Source: Clostridia bacterium (lineage in GTDB: Bacteria > Bacillota > Clostridia > Christensenellales > Aristaeellaceae). Taken from it: a stretch of 14,999 bases of DNA. The notes beneath the pieces were generated by a model. The model did no database searches, was not told where the DNA came from, and saw only the letters and a program-made list of their open reading frames with translations. The stretch is from assembly GCA_016297535.1 (NCBI GenBank), contig JAEDGL010000050.1, positions 1 through 14,999 of the forward strand. Direction: 5' to 3'. The translations under genes and the position numbers were made by a program. This document shows positions 6,874 through 13,075 of the stretch, piece by piece. The number at the start of each line of letters is the position of its first letter. Within the stretch, counting starts at the first letter, position 1.

Positions 6874-7837
6874 TTTTGATTTCGCTGTCTGCCTGGATCT
6901 GCTGCATGATGCGATCGTAATCCTCGCCCGCGGCCCATTGGGGCCGGAAATTGTTGCGCGGACGGTCGCTGGAGGTAAGCACGGGCATCAGACGCAGGGT
7001 AACGCCCTGATAACGGCCGCCTTCAAAGCGAAGCGTAGCCTGCGCAACCAGCGCGTCAAAGGTGGTCAGCTCATGCGTACCGCCGAAGACCAGATTGCCC
7101 AGGCTGTAGAGCACCACGCCGCCGCGCCGGCTCTCAACGCCCTGCACGCAGTGCGGATGCGTGCCAACCACCATATCCGCGCCGTATTTGAGGGCGTAGT
7201 CAGCCATGCGGGTCTGGCGTTTGCTATGCCCGGGGCTGTATTCGCTGCCCCAGTGACAGGAGTAGATGATGGCGTCGCAGCCCTGCTTTTTGAGGTATTT
7301 CAGATCGTTGTACACCGTTTCGGGACGCTGGAGAAACACGGTTTCCCGGCAACCGGCAAAGCCGATGCGGTGTCCGTTGACCGTTACGACGGAGCGGTAG
7401 GTATAGCCGCTGAAGCCGATGCCCGCCCCGGCAAGCGCCGCGCGCGTGCTTTCGCGGCCCGGGCGCCCAAAATCGATGTAGTGGTTGTTGGCAAGATTCA
7501 CCTGTTCGATTCCGGCGGCTTTCAGGATTTCCGTACAGGACGGATCTCCCCGGAAGGTGTACTGCTTGCCCTTTGCGTGTCCCTGGCTGTGGCTTTGCAG
7601 CACGCCTTCCAGATTGATCAGGCTGATATCGTCCGTCAGAAACGGCTCGGCAATGGCGCCAAAGCACCAGCCGGGCCCTTTTTGGGCAATCAGCGTATCA
7701 AAGGTATCCGTTTCGTTTTTCCATTCCTCGCGCGTGCCGAGCACGCAATCCCCTCCCAGAGTGATGACAACCTCATCGGCACCGGCAAAAGGGCAGCAGG
7801 CAAACAGGAGCAATACAACCAGCAGGGTTCTGAGCAT
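6842..7837 (-). CDS. Secreted CapA-family protein (PgsA/CapA metallophosphatase fold)
   Basis: The 331-residue protein starts with a signal peptide (about 1-20, ending F-A-G-A). The CapA-type metallophosphatase-like domain follows: G-G-D-C-V-L-G, then N-L-E-G, the N-L-A-N-N-H motif, S-C-H-W-G, G-T-H-P-H and S-L-G-N-L-V-F. The family includes proteins for poly-gamma-glutamate capsule synthesis, but no capsule synthetase gene is nearby, so the substrate is open. I prefer the ATG at 7837 because GGGAGG (7845-7850) lies seven bases upstream and the signal peptide then starts cleanly. An in-frame ATG at 7852 would add M-G-G-R-L and has no good ribosome binding site. A D,D-carboxypeptidase gene lies upstream on the same strand, supporting a cell-envelope role. 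Confidence 0.9.
   Translation of the reverse strand: MLRTLLVVLLLFACCPFAGADEVVITLGGDCVLGTREEWKNETDTFDTLIAQKGPGWCFGAIAEPFLTDDISLINLEGVLQSHSQGHAKGKQYTFRGDPSCTEILKAAGIEQVNLANNHYIDFGRPGRESTRAALAGAGIGFSGYTYRSVVTVNGHRIGFAGCRETVFLQRPETVYNDLKYLKKQGCDAIIYSCHWGSEYSPGHSKRQTRMADYALKYGADMVVGTHPHCVQGVESRRGGVVLYSLGNLVFGGTHELTTFDALVAQATLRFEGGRYQGVTLRLMPVLTSSDRPRNNFRPQWAAGEDYDRIMQQIQADSEIKISGEMWFPHQ
6847..6871 (+). terminator. Hairpin in the overlapping ends of the kinase and capA genes
   Basis: GGGGAAA (6850-6856) and TTTCCCC (6862-6868) form a perfect 7-bp stem around the loop CCACA, extendable by three outer pairs including two wobble pairs. On the plus strand it is followed by GCTGATTTTGATTTC, a broken T-rich tract. 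It probably helps terminate the two-component operon. No T tract follows it on the minus strand. It lies within the coding sequence of both genes, so it is also constrained by two reading frames. Confidence 0.4.
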
Positions 7838-7892
7838 CAGGCGGCCTCCCATCCGTTCGTTCTATAAACAGGATGGAAAAGGCCGTCTGATG
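7835..7892 (-). promoter_or_regulatory. Long leader hairpin covering the capA-family RBS and start codon
   Basis: In the 80-nt gap upstream of the capA-family gene, the minus-strand RNA can pair over most of its length. CATCAG (892-887 in the last three digits of each position) pairs with CTGATG (840-835), CGGCC (885-881) with GGCCG (846-842), UU (880-879) with AG (848-847, one wobble), and CCATCC (876-871) with GGATGG (854-849). That is about 19 pairs with one A-C mismatch, a two-base bulge and a 16-nt loop. The right arm contains the ribosome binding site GGGAGG and the start codon itself. The pairing is seen directly; translational control is inferred. No T tract follows, so it is not a terminator. 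Confidence 0.65.
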
Positions 7893-7917
7893 GTTGATGT
7901 TACAAAGATTACATTTT

Positions 7918-9234
7918 TCAGTTAAGCGCAAAGCCGTATGCAAACAGGCGCCGCAGGTCGATCCACGCGCGGTTGCGGGTGGATTCGCCCAGCACAACGG
8001 CAATCAGCGTACGTCCGTCCCGCTGTGCCGCGCCCACATAGCAAAACCCTGCAGCGGAGGTATAGCCGCTTTTGATGCCCGCTGCGCCGGGAATAAAATA
8101 CTCCGAATCCGGGTTGAAAATCTCCCAGATGTTTTGCAAAACCAGCTCATCACGGCTTTCGGTGGAAGGCAGGGTATAGCTCATGCAGGTGACAATTTCG
8201 CAGAAAACCGGGTCTGTCATCCCTTTGCGGGCGGCGATGGCCAGGTCGCGGGCGGTGGTATAGTGCCCGGCGTCGTGGTAGCCGTGCGGATTGACAAAGT
8301 GCGATCCCGTCATTCCAAGCCGGGCCGCCAGCTCGTTCATCTGCTCGACGAAGCGCTCCACGCTGCCCGCGTACAGCTGGGCTACTGCGTTGGCTGCATC
8401 GTTGCCGGAGCGGATCATCAGCCCGTAGAGCAGATCGCGCAGGGTCATTTTTTCTCCGGGAGACACCGGAACCCGCGAACTGTCTGCAGGTATATCCGCA
8501 GCACTTTCGGGGATGGTAACAGTTTCCTCCAACCGTCCATATTCCAGCGCCAAAAGCAGGGTAATAATTTTGGTGGTGCTGGCGGGATACCTGCGGCTGT
8601 CCGCTTCATACTCCCAAAGCACCTGCCCGCTGGGCGCGTCGATCAGAATGCACGAGGGCGCGTACAGGCTTTTCCAGGTAAACGACAGCGGATTGCTTTC
8701 GTCAAAATAAACGGGGGCATCCGCAAAGAAAGCGCTTACATCGCTCATGATCTGATCCAGCGTATCGGGTGAAACCACGCCGTTCTGCTCCAGAAGCATG
8801 CGCTGCTGAAAGGCGGAAACGGCTTCGGCAGTGCGGGCGCCGTAAGCGCCATCCGCCGTGCCCTGAAGCAGGCCAAGATCAATCAGCCGGTTTTGCAGCG
8901 CCTTGACCCGCTCGCCCTTGCATCCGGGGCGCAGGGTGAGTAGCGCGTCCTGTGCAGCAGGCTCAAAAAGCAAATCGATGGTAGCGCTGTCCGCAACACC
9001 GTCGGGCTGGACGGCGTATCCCGCAGCCTGCAAAAGCCGCTGCGCCTCCTCCACGGCGGAGGCCGTCTGCCTGCCGTAAAGGCCATCCGCCTTGCCGCCA
9101 AGCAGCCCCAGCTCCATCAGCCGGCTCTGCAGCCGGACCACCTCTTCCCCGCTGCTTCCCTGCGAAAGCGCTCCGCCAAGCGCTGCGGCGGGCAGAAACA
9201 GCAAAATAAGCAGCAGACAAAGTGCTCGTTTCAT
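7918..9234 (-). CDS. D-alanyl-D-alanine carboxypeptidase with two peptidoglycan-binding domains
   Basis: The 438-residue secreted enzyme trims the terminal D-alanine from peptidoglycan stem peptides. After a signal peptide (about 1-20) come two PG_binding_1-type three-helix domains (about 28-90 and 105-163; motifs V-V-R-L-Q-S-R-L and V-K-A-L-Q-N-R-L, then D-G-x-Y-G). The S11 serine peptidase domain follows, with S219-T-T-K222 as the nucleophile motif, S276-G-N278, and K388-S-G390 in the third motif position. S-G is used there rather than the more common T-G. The protein ends soon after the catalytic domain, without the C-terminal beta domain of PBP5-type enzymes, so binding to the wall is probably by the N-terminal repeats. 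AAAGGAG lies about 11 bases before the ATG, a slightly long spacing. It is divergent from spoIID, so a sporulation role is possible but unproven. Confidence 0.95.
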   Translation of the reverse strand: MKRALCLLLILLFLPAAALGGALSQGSSGEEVVRLQSRLMELGLLGGKADGLYGRQTASAVEEAQRLLQAAGYAVQPDGVADSATIDLLFEPAAQDALLTLRPGCKGERVKALQNRLIDLGLLQGTADGAYGARTAEAVSAFQQRMLLEQNGVVSPDTLDQIMSDVSAFFADAPVYFDESNPLSFTWKSLYAPSCILIDAPSGQVLWEYEADSRRYPASTTKIITLLLALEYGRLEETVTIPESAADIPADSSRVPVSPGEKMTLRDLLYGLMIRSGNDAANAVAQLYAGSVERFVEQMNELAARLGMTGSHFVNPHGYHDAGHYTTARDLAIAARKGMTDPVFCEIVTCMSYTLPSTESRDELVLQNIWEIFNPDSEYFIPGAAGIKSGYTSAAGFCYVGAAQRDGRTLIAVVLGESTRNRAWIDLRRLFAYGFALN

Positions 9235-9271
9235 CTTTGGTTTCAGCTCCTTTCATGCAGCTGTGCACCAA

Positions 9272-9283
9272 TCAAACGTTTGA
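9272..9283. promoter_or_regulatory. Palindrome between the carboxypeptidase gene and spoIID
   Basis: TCAAACGTTTGA is a perfect 12-bp palindrome in the divergent 114-bp intergenic region, 38 bp from the carboxypeptidase start. It shares the CAAAC/GTTTG half-site with the second palindrome at 9307-9322. A dimeric regulator site is a reasonable guess; no regulator family is recognised. Confidence 0.4.
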
Positions 9284-9306
9284 GAGCCGGGTTTTCATGC
9301 CGTTCT

Positions 9307-9322
9307 GTTTGCGGACGCAAAC
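9307..9322. promoter_or_regulatory. Second palindrome upstream of spoIID
   Basis: GTTTGCG-GA-CGCAAAC is a perfect 7-bp inverted repeat with a two-base centre, 27 bp before the spoIID start. Being in the same divergent gap as the palindrome at 9272-9283 and sharing GTTTG/CAAAC, the pair could be a double operator acting on both genes. Confidence 0.45.
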
Positions 9323-9348
9323 GCATACCTTTCGGGGGAGGGATGCAT

Positions 9349-10419
9349 ATGAAACGCATGGGCGCTTCGGTAAAGCTGTGCGTGCTGATTCTTGCATGCG
9401 CGCTGCTCTGGCGTATGCTGGGCGCGCCGCTTACCGCGCAGGATTTTCGGGATCTGCAAACGCCGCTGTGGCAGGCGCGCATTCTGCTGCCGCAGCGGGC
9501 GGCGCGAATGCTTCGGCTATGGCTGCCTGCAACCAGCTCGGAAGCTGCTCAGACCATGACGCAGGAGACGGGAACGGAGGAGCCTGCTGCGGATCAGACC
9601 ATGCTGCTGGTATATCTTACGCAGGAGGACCGTCTTGCACAGATGACGCTGGAAGGCTATGTTTGCGGTGTGGTGGCGGCGGAAATGCCTGCCCAGTACC
9701 ATCTGGAGGCCCTGAAGGCACAGGCTGTTGCGGCGCGCACGCGGGCGATGTGGCAAAAGGAGCAGGGCGGCTGCGAGCTGCATCCGGGCGCGGATATTTG
9801 CACCGACAGCGCGCACTGCCAGGGGTATGAAACGCTAAGCGAGTGCCGCAGCCGCTGGGGCGACAGCTACGAGGCCTACCGTGACCGCCTTGTGCAGGCG
9901 CAAAGGGAAACGGCGGGACAGTGGATCGCCTATGAGGACAAACCCATCTCCGTATTGTACCATGCCATCAGCGCAGGCCGAACGGAGGATGCGCAAACGG
10001 TTTTTGCTCAAAGCGTGCCGTACCTGGTAAGCGTGGAAAGCGGAGAGGATGAATCCGTCCGGGGCTATCAGACGGAAACGGCGTTTTCCTTTGAGGAGCT
10101 TGCACAAAAGCTGCATTGCTCCGCTGCCGATGTCCGGCGCACGCTTTCCATCGGCGGATATACGAACAGCGGACGGGTCAGCCATGTGCAGTATGACGGC
10201 AAAACAATGGAAGCCACCGAGTTTCGCAGGCTGCTGGGCTTGCGAAGCACCTGCTTTTCCATCACCATGGATGATGACGGCGTTGTTTTTTACCAGCGGG
10301 GATATGGCCATGGCGTGGGCATGAGCCAGGCCGGAGCCAACAGCATGGCCGCCTCCGGCGCGAATTATGAGCAGATTCTTCAGCATTACTTTACGGGCGT
10401 AGAGATCATCCGTCCGTGA
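9349..10419 (+). CDS. spoIID: Stage II sporulation protein D (SpoIID), lytic transglycosylase
   Basis: This 356-residue protein has one N-terminal membrane span (about 8-24). Its SpoIID domain includes L-E-G-Y-V-C-G-V-V-A-A-E-M-P (101-114), where E112 matches the catalytic glutamate, then A-L-K-A-Q-A-V-A-A-R-T. H145, C151 and C157 are spaced like the zinc-binding residues reported in clostridial SpoIID. The C-terminal block G-Y-G-H-G-V-G-M-S-Q-A-G-A is the family signature. SpoIID cleaves glycan strands during engulfment of the forespore, in the mother-cell SpoIIDMP complex. I chose the ATG at 9349 because GGGGGAGGG ends seven bases upstream; an ATG at 9343 touches the ribosome binding site, and a TTG at 9280 would add 23 unlikely residues. 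The next gene encodes a SpoIIQ-like protein, the expected clostridial order. Confidence 0.95.
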   Translation: MKRMGASVKLCVLILACALLWRMLGAPLTAQDFRDLQTPLWQARILLPQRAARMLRLWLPATSSEAAQTMTQETGTEEPAADQTMLLVYLTQEDRLAQMTLEGYVCGVVAAEMPAQYHLEALKAQAVAARTRAMWQKEQGGCELHPGADICTDSAHCQGYETLSECRSRWGDSYEAYRDRLVQAQRETAGQWIAYEDKPISVLYHAISAGRTEDAQTVFAQSVPYLVSVESGEDESVRGYQTETAFSFEELAQKLHCSAADVRRTLSIGGYTNSGRVSHVQYDGKTMEATEFRRLLGLRSTCFSITMDDDGVVFYQRGYGHGVGMSQAGANSMAASGANYEQILQHYFTGVEIIRP

Positions 10420-10432
10420 ATGAAACCACACA

Positions 10433-10454
10433 CCGCAGGACATACTGCCTGCGG
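10433..10454 (+). promoter_or_regulatory. Hairpin touching the spoIIQ-like RBS
   Basis: CCGCAGG (10433-10439) and CCTGCGG (10448-10454) are a perfect 7-bp inverted repeat with loop ACATACTG, filling most of the 45 bp between spoIID and the next gene. The last two G bases of the right arm are the first two of the ribosome binding site GGAGGG (10453-10458). It could reduce translation of the second gene; no T tract follows, so it is not a terminator. Confidence 0.5.
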
Positions 10455-10464
10455 AGGGATGCGT

Positions 10465-11166
10465 ATGCAATCAAACCGTGTTCTGGCCGCGTTCAAGCGG
10501 GCTTATGCGCGGTACGACCGCTTTATGGAAAAACAGGGCTTTGGCATTGTACTGGCCGTGTGCGTGCTGACGATTGGAGCCAGCGCGCTGTATACCTTCC
10601 ATTTCAGGCAGGCGTGGGCCGGAGAGAACGGCGAACAGACCCCGAGCGTGGAAGCCGGTGGCAACCAGAATGCGCAAACGCTTAAAGAGGCGCAGGAGCT
10701 GGTTCAAAGCCGGAGCGCGCTTGCAACCGCCGTGCCGACGGAGGCGCCCTTTTCCTTTGTTCAGCCGGTCGAGGGCTTTCTGGACAGGGATTATTCCATG
10801 CAGGAGCCGCAGTATTTTGCCGTGCCGAACTACTACCGCCTGCACCCCGGAATCGATTTGCAGGCGGCGTATGGCGCGCCGGTCAAGGCCTGCGCTTCGG
10901 GTACGGTGCTGCGCGTATGGCAGGATAACGAACTGGGCCTGTGCGTTCGCATCCGCCACGCAAAGGGATATGAGGCGGTATATGCCGGTCTGAGCGACGC
11001 AAGCTATGTTCAGCAGGGAGATCCCGTTGTGCAGGGACAAACCATCGGGCACGTGGGCAGCGGTGTGCTTGCCGAAACGGATGCGCAGCCGCATCTGCAT
11101 CTGGAGGTCTGGCTCAACGAAACGCCGGTGGACCCGGTGGAGCTGTTTTTGGGCATAGCGCAGTAG
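10465..11166 (+). CDS. spoIIQ: SpoIIQ-like LytM/M23 domain membrane protein
   Basis: The 233-residue protein has a short cytoplasmic start, one membrane span (about 25-45), a linker and an external LytM (peptidase M23) domain (about 98-228). Zinc ligands H127 and D131 (in H-P-G-I-D-L) and H210-L-H212 (in H-L-H-L-E-V) are present. In the Y-x-H-L motif, the histidine that assists catalysis is replaced by glycine (Y173-A-G-L176). The domain may therefore bind zinc but cleave poorly or not at all. SpoIIQ in the forespore membrane pairs with SpoIIIAH of the mother cell to build the intercellular channel; clostridial spoIIQ usually follows spoIID, as here. The start at 10465 has GGAGGG six bases upstream. 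The symbol is assigned from gene order and architecture, so a general M23 protein remains possible. Confidence 0.82.
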   Translation: MQSNRVLAAFKRAYARYDRFMEKQGFGIVLAVCVLTIGASALYTFHFRQAWAGENGEQTPSVEAGGNQNAQTLKEAQELVQSRSALATAVPTEAPFSFVQPVEGFLDRDYSMQEPQYFAVPNYYRLHPGIDLQAAYGAPVKACASGTVLRVWQDNELGLCVRIRHAKGYEAVYAGLSDASYVQQGDPVVQGQTIGHVGSGVLAETDAQPHLHLEVWLNETPVDPVELFLGIAQ

Positions 11167-11186
11167 CGGAAAGGGAGGATGGGGCC

Positions 11187-13016
11187 ATGTGCGGCATTGT
11201 AGGCTATATCGGACCCAAAAAGGCGGCGGACGTGCTGGTAAACGGGCTGGAAAGGCTGTCCTACCGCGGATATGACAGTGCGGGCGTTGCAGTAATGGAT
11301 GAGAAGGGCCGTCTTGCCGTGCGAAAAACCAAGGGAAAGCTGGAGCAGCTCAAGCGTCTTTTGGAGGAAAGCCCCGTGGACGGCTGTACGGGCATCGGCC
11401 ACACCCGATGGGCAACGCACGGCGAGCCAAGCGATCTCAACGCTCATCCGCATACGGATGTCAAGGGCGGCATTGCCGTTGTTCACAATGGAATTATCGA
11501 AAACCACGAGGCGCTTCGCAAACATCTGGAAGGCTGCGGAGCGGTTTTTGCAAGCCAGACGGATACAGAGGTTATCGCTCATTTGCTCAACGAGCTTTAT
11601 GACGGCGATATGCTTCATACGCTTCTTCGGGCGCAGGGAATGCTGCAGGGCAGCTACGCTATTGGCGTATTATGCGACCGCGAGCCGGATCAGCTGTTCT
11701 GCATGCGCTGCGACAGCCCGCTTGTGGCGGCCTGCCGGGAGGGAGAGGGCTTTCTGGCCTCGGACGTTCCGGCGCTGCTCAGCCATACGCGCGACGTGGT
11801 GTTTTTGCAGGACAGGCAGGTCGGCGTTCTCAGCCGCCAGGGCCTGCGGGTGATTGACGAATATGGTCAGGCCTGTGAGCCATCCTTTTTTCATGTGGAG
11901 TGGGATCAGTCCAGCGCGGAAAAGGGCGGCTTTGCCCATTACATGCTCAAGGAAATTCACGAGCAGCCCACCGCTTTGCAAAATACCTTTGCGCCCAGAA
12001 GCAGGCTGGGAGATTTTCAATGGCTGCCGCTCTCGGAGGATACGGCCTGCCGGCTTCGCAGGATCACCATTGTCGCCTGCGGCACGGCCTACCACGCCGG
12101 GGTGATGGGCAAATACGCTCTGGAGCAGCTGGCCCGTATTCCCACAGAGGTGGATATCGCCAGCGAATACCGTTACCGCCAGCCGCCGGTGGGGGAAAAC
12201 GAGCTGCTGATCGCCATTTCCCAAAGCGGAGAAACGGCGGACACACTGGCAGCGCTGCGCGAAGCCAAAAGGCGGGGCGCCAGCGTGCTGGCCATCTGCA
12301 ATGCTGTGGGGTCCACCATCACCCGCGAGGCGGGGGAGGAAAACACGCTCTATACCTATGCAGGGCCCGAAATTGCCGTAGCCAGTACCAAGGCATACGT
12401 CACCCAGACGGAGATGATGATCATGATTGCCGTGGCGCTTGGCGTAATGCGCAATACGCTGTCCATGGAGCGCGCGGAGGCCCTGTATCAAAGCCTGCGC
12501 GAGCTTCCCTCCAAAGCAGCGGATACGCTGGGGCTGGAAGGCCGGCTTCAGCAGATTGCCAGCCGAATGAGCAGCCGCAAGCATGTGTTTTTTGTGGGCA
12601 GAAGCGTCGATTACGCGCTGTCCATGGAGGCGGCGCTCAAGCTTAAGGAAGTCAGCTATCTTTTCAGCGAGGCCTATGCGGCGGGCGAACTGAAGCATGG
12701 TCCCATCGCGCTGCTCAAGCCTGGAAGGCTGGTGGTGGCCTGCGTAACGCAGCCCCGCGTGCTGGAAAAGATGCTGGCCAATCTGCAGGAAGTGCGCGCG
12801 CGGGGGGCGGAGGTGCTGGCAGTGTGCCCGGACGCACTGGCGCAGCAGGTGCGCCCGCAGGCAGACGAGCTGATCGTGATTCCCGATACGGATGAGTGGC
12901 TTGCGCCGCTTCTGGCGGCCATTCCGCTGCAGCTGTTTGCCTACTGCATGGCCGTAGCGCGCGGGTGCGATGTGGATCAGCCGCGCAACCTGGCCAAGAG
13001 CGTAACCGTGGAATAA
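11187..13016 (+). CDS. glmS: Glutamine--fructose-6-phosphate aminotransferase (isomerising)
   Basis: The 609-residue enzyme makes glucosamine-6-phosphate from fructose-6-phosphate and glutamine, the first committed step to UDP-GlcNAc and so to peptidoglycan. It begins M-C-G-I-V-G-Y-I-G with C2, the glutaminase nucleophile; the glutaminase domain (1-220) also has S-Y-R-G-Y-D-S-A-G and H-T-R-W-A-T-H-G. Two SIS sugar-isomerase domains follow (about 285-420 and 455-600), with C-G-T-A-Y-H-A-G and S-Q-S-G-E-T-A-D-T. It ends D-Q-P-R-N-L-A-K-S-V-T-V-E, the universal C-terminus with the active lysine. Length is normal. GGGAGGA provides the ribosome binding site. Only 20 bp separate it from the preceding stop, so there is no room for the glmS ribozyme common upstream of this gene in Firmicutes; it probably shares transcripts with the sporulation genes or has a promoter inside them. 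Confidence 0.98.
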   Translation: MCGIVGYIGPKKAADVLVNGLERLSYRGYDSAGVAVMDEKGRLAVRKTKGKLEQLKRLLEESPVDGCTGIGHTRWATHGEPSDLNAHPHTDVKGGIAVVHNGIIENHEALRKHLEGCGAVFASQTDTEVIAHLLNELYDGDMLHTLLRAQGMLQGSYAIGVLCDREPDQLFCMRCDSPLVAACREGEGFLASDVPALLSHTRDVVFLQDRQVGVLSRQGLRVIDEYGQACEPSFFHVEWDQSSAEKGGFAHYMLKEIHEQPTALQNTFAPRSRLGDFQWLPLSEDTACRLRRITIVACGTAYHAGVMGKYALEQLARIPTEVDIASEYRYRQPPVGENELLIAISQSGETADTLAALREAKRRGASVLAICNAVGSTITREAGEENTLYTYAGPEIAVASTKAYVTQTEMMIMIAVALGVMRNTLSMERAEALYQSLRELPSKAADTLGLEGRLQQIASRMSSRKHVFFVGRSVDYALSMEAALKLKEVSYLFSEAYAAGELKHGPIALLKPGRLVVACVTQPRVLEKMLANLQEVRARGAEVLAVCPDALAQQVRPQADELIVIPDTDEWLAPLLAAIPLQLFAYCMAVARGCDVDQPRNLAKSVTVE

Positions 13017-13021
13017 AACGC

Positions 13022-13050
13022 TTGACAGTCAGCCGCCCTTTTCCTATACT
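13022..13050 (+). promoter_or_regulatory. Near-consensus sigma-A promoter
   Basis: A perfect TTGACA (13022-13027) and TATACT (13045-13050, five of six) are separated by exactly 17 bp. The start would be near 13057, leaving a leader of about 20 nt. It begins 6 bp after the glmS stop and serves the TIM-barrel and nitrilase-family genes. Confidence 0.85.
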
Positions 13051-13063
13051 GACAGCATAGGAA
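13041..13063. promoter_or_regulatory. Inverted repeat over the -10 box, candidate operator
   Basis: TTCCTAT (13041-13047) and ATAGGAA (13057-13063) are a perfect 7-bp inverted repeat with a 9-bp centre. The left arm covers the first half of the -10 box and the right arm covers the predicted transcription start. A repressor bound here would block RNA polymerase. As RNA, the stem could be extended by two wobble and two G-C pairs, but most of the left arm lies upstream of the start, so DNA binding is more likely. Confidence 0.5.
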
Positions 13064-13075
13064 GGGGCGTTTCTG

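Noticed and set aside
7853..7917. A promoter directly upstream of the capA-family gene.
   Set aside because: TTGTAA and TTTATA can be found, but not at a workable spacing; cotranscription with the carboxypeptidase gene is simpler.
9324..9331. CATACCTT, resembling a sigma-E -10 box for spoIID.
   Set aside because: There is no acceptable -35 box at 13-14 bp, and a start there would fall on the ribosome binding site, leaving no leader.
9280..9348. A longer spoIID start at a TTG codon.
   Set aside because: No ribosome binding site is placed for it, and the added residues run through the palindrome and the true ribosome binding site.
11670..12698. A 342-codon minus-strand frame inside glmS.
   Set aside because: It is a shadow of a fully conserved glmS.
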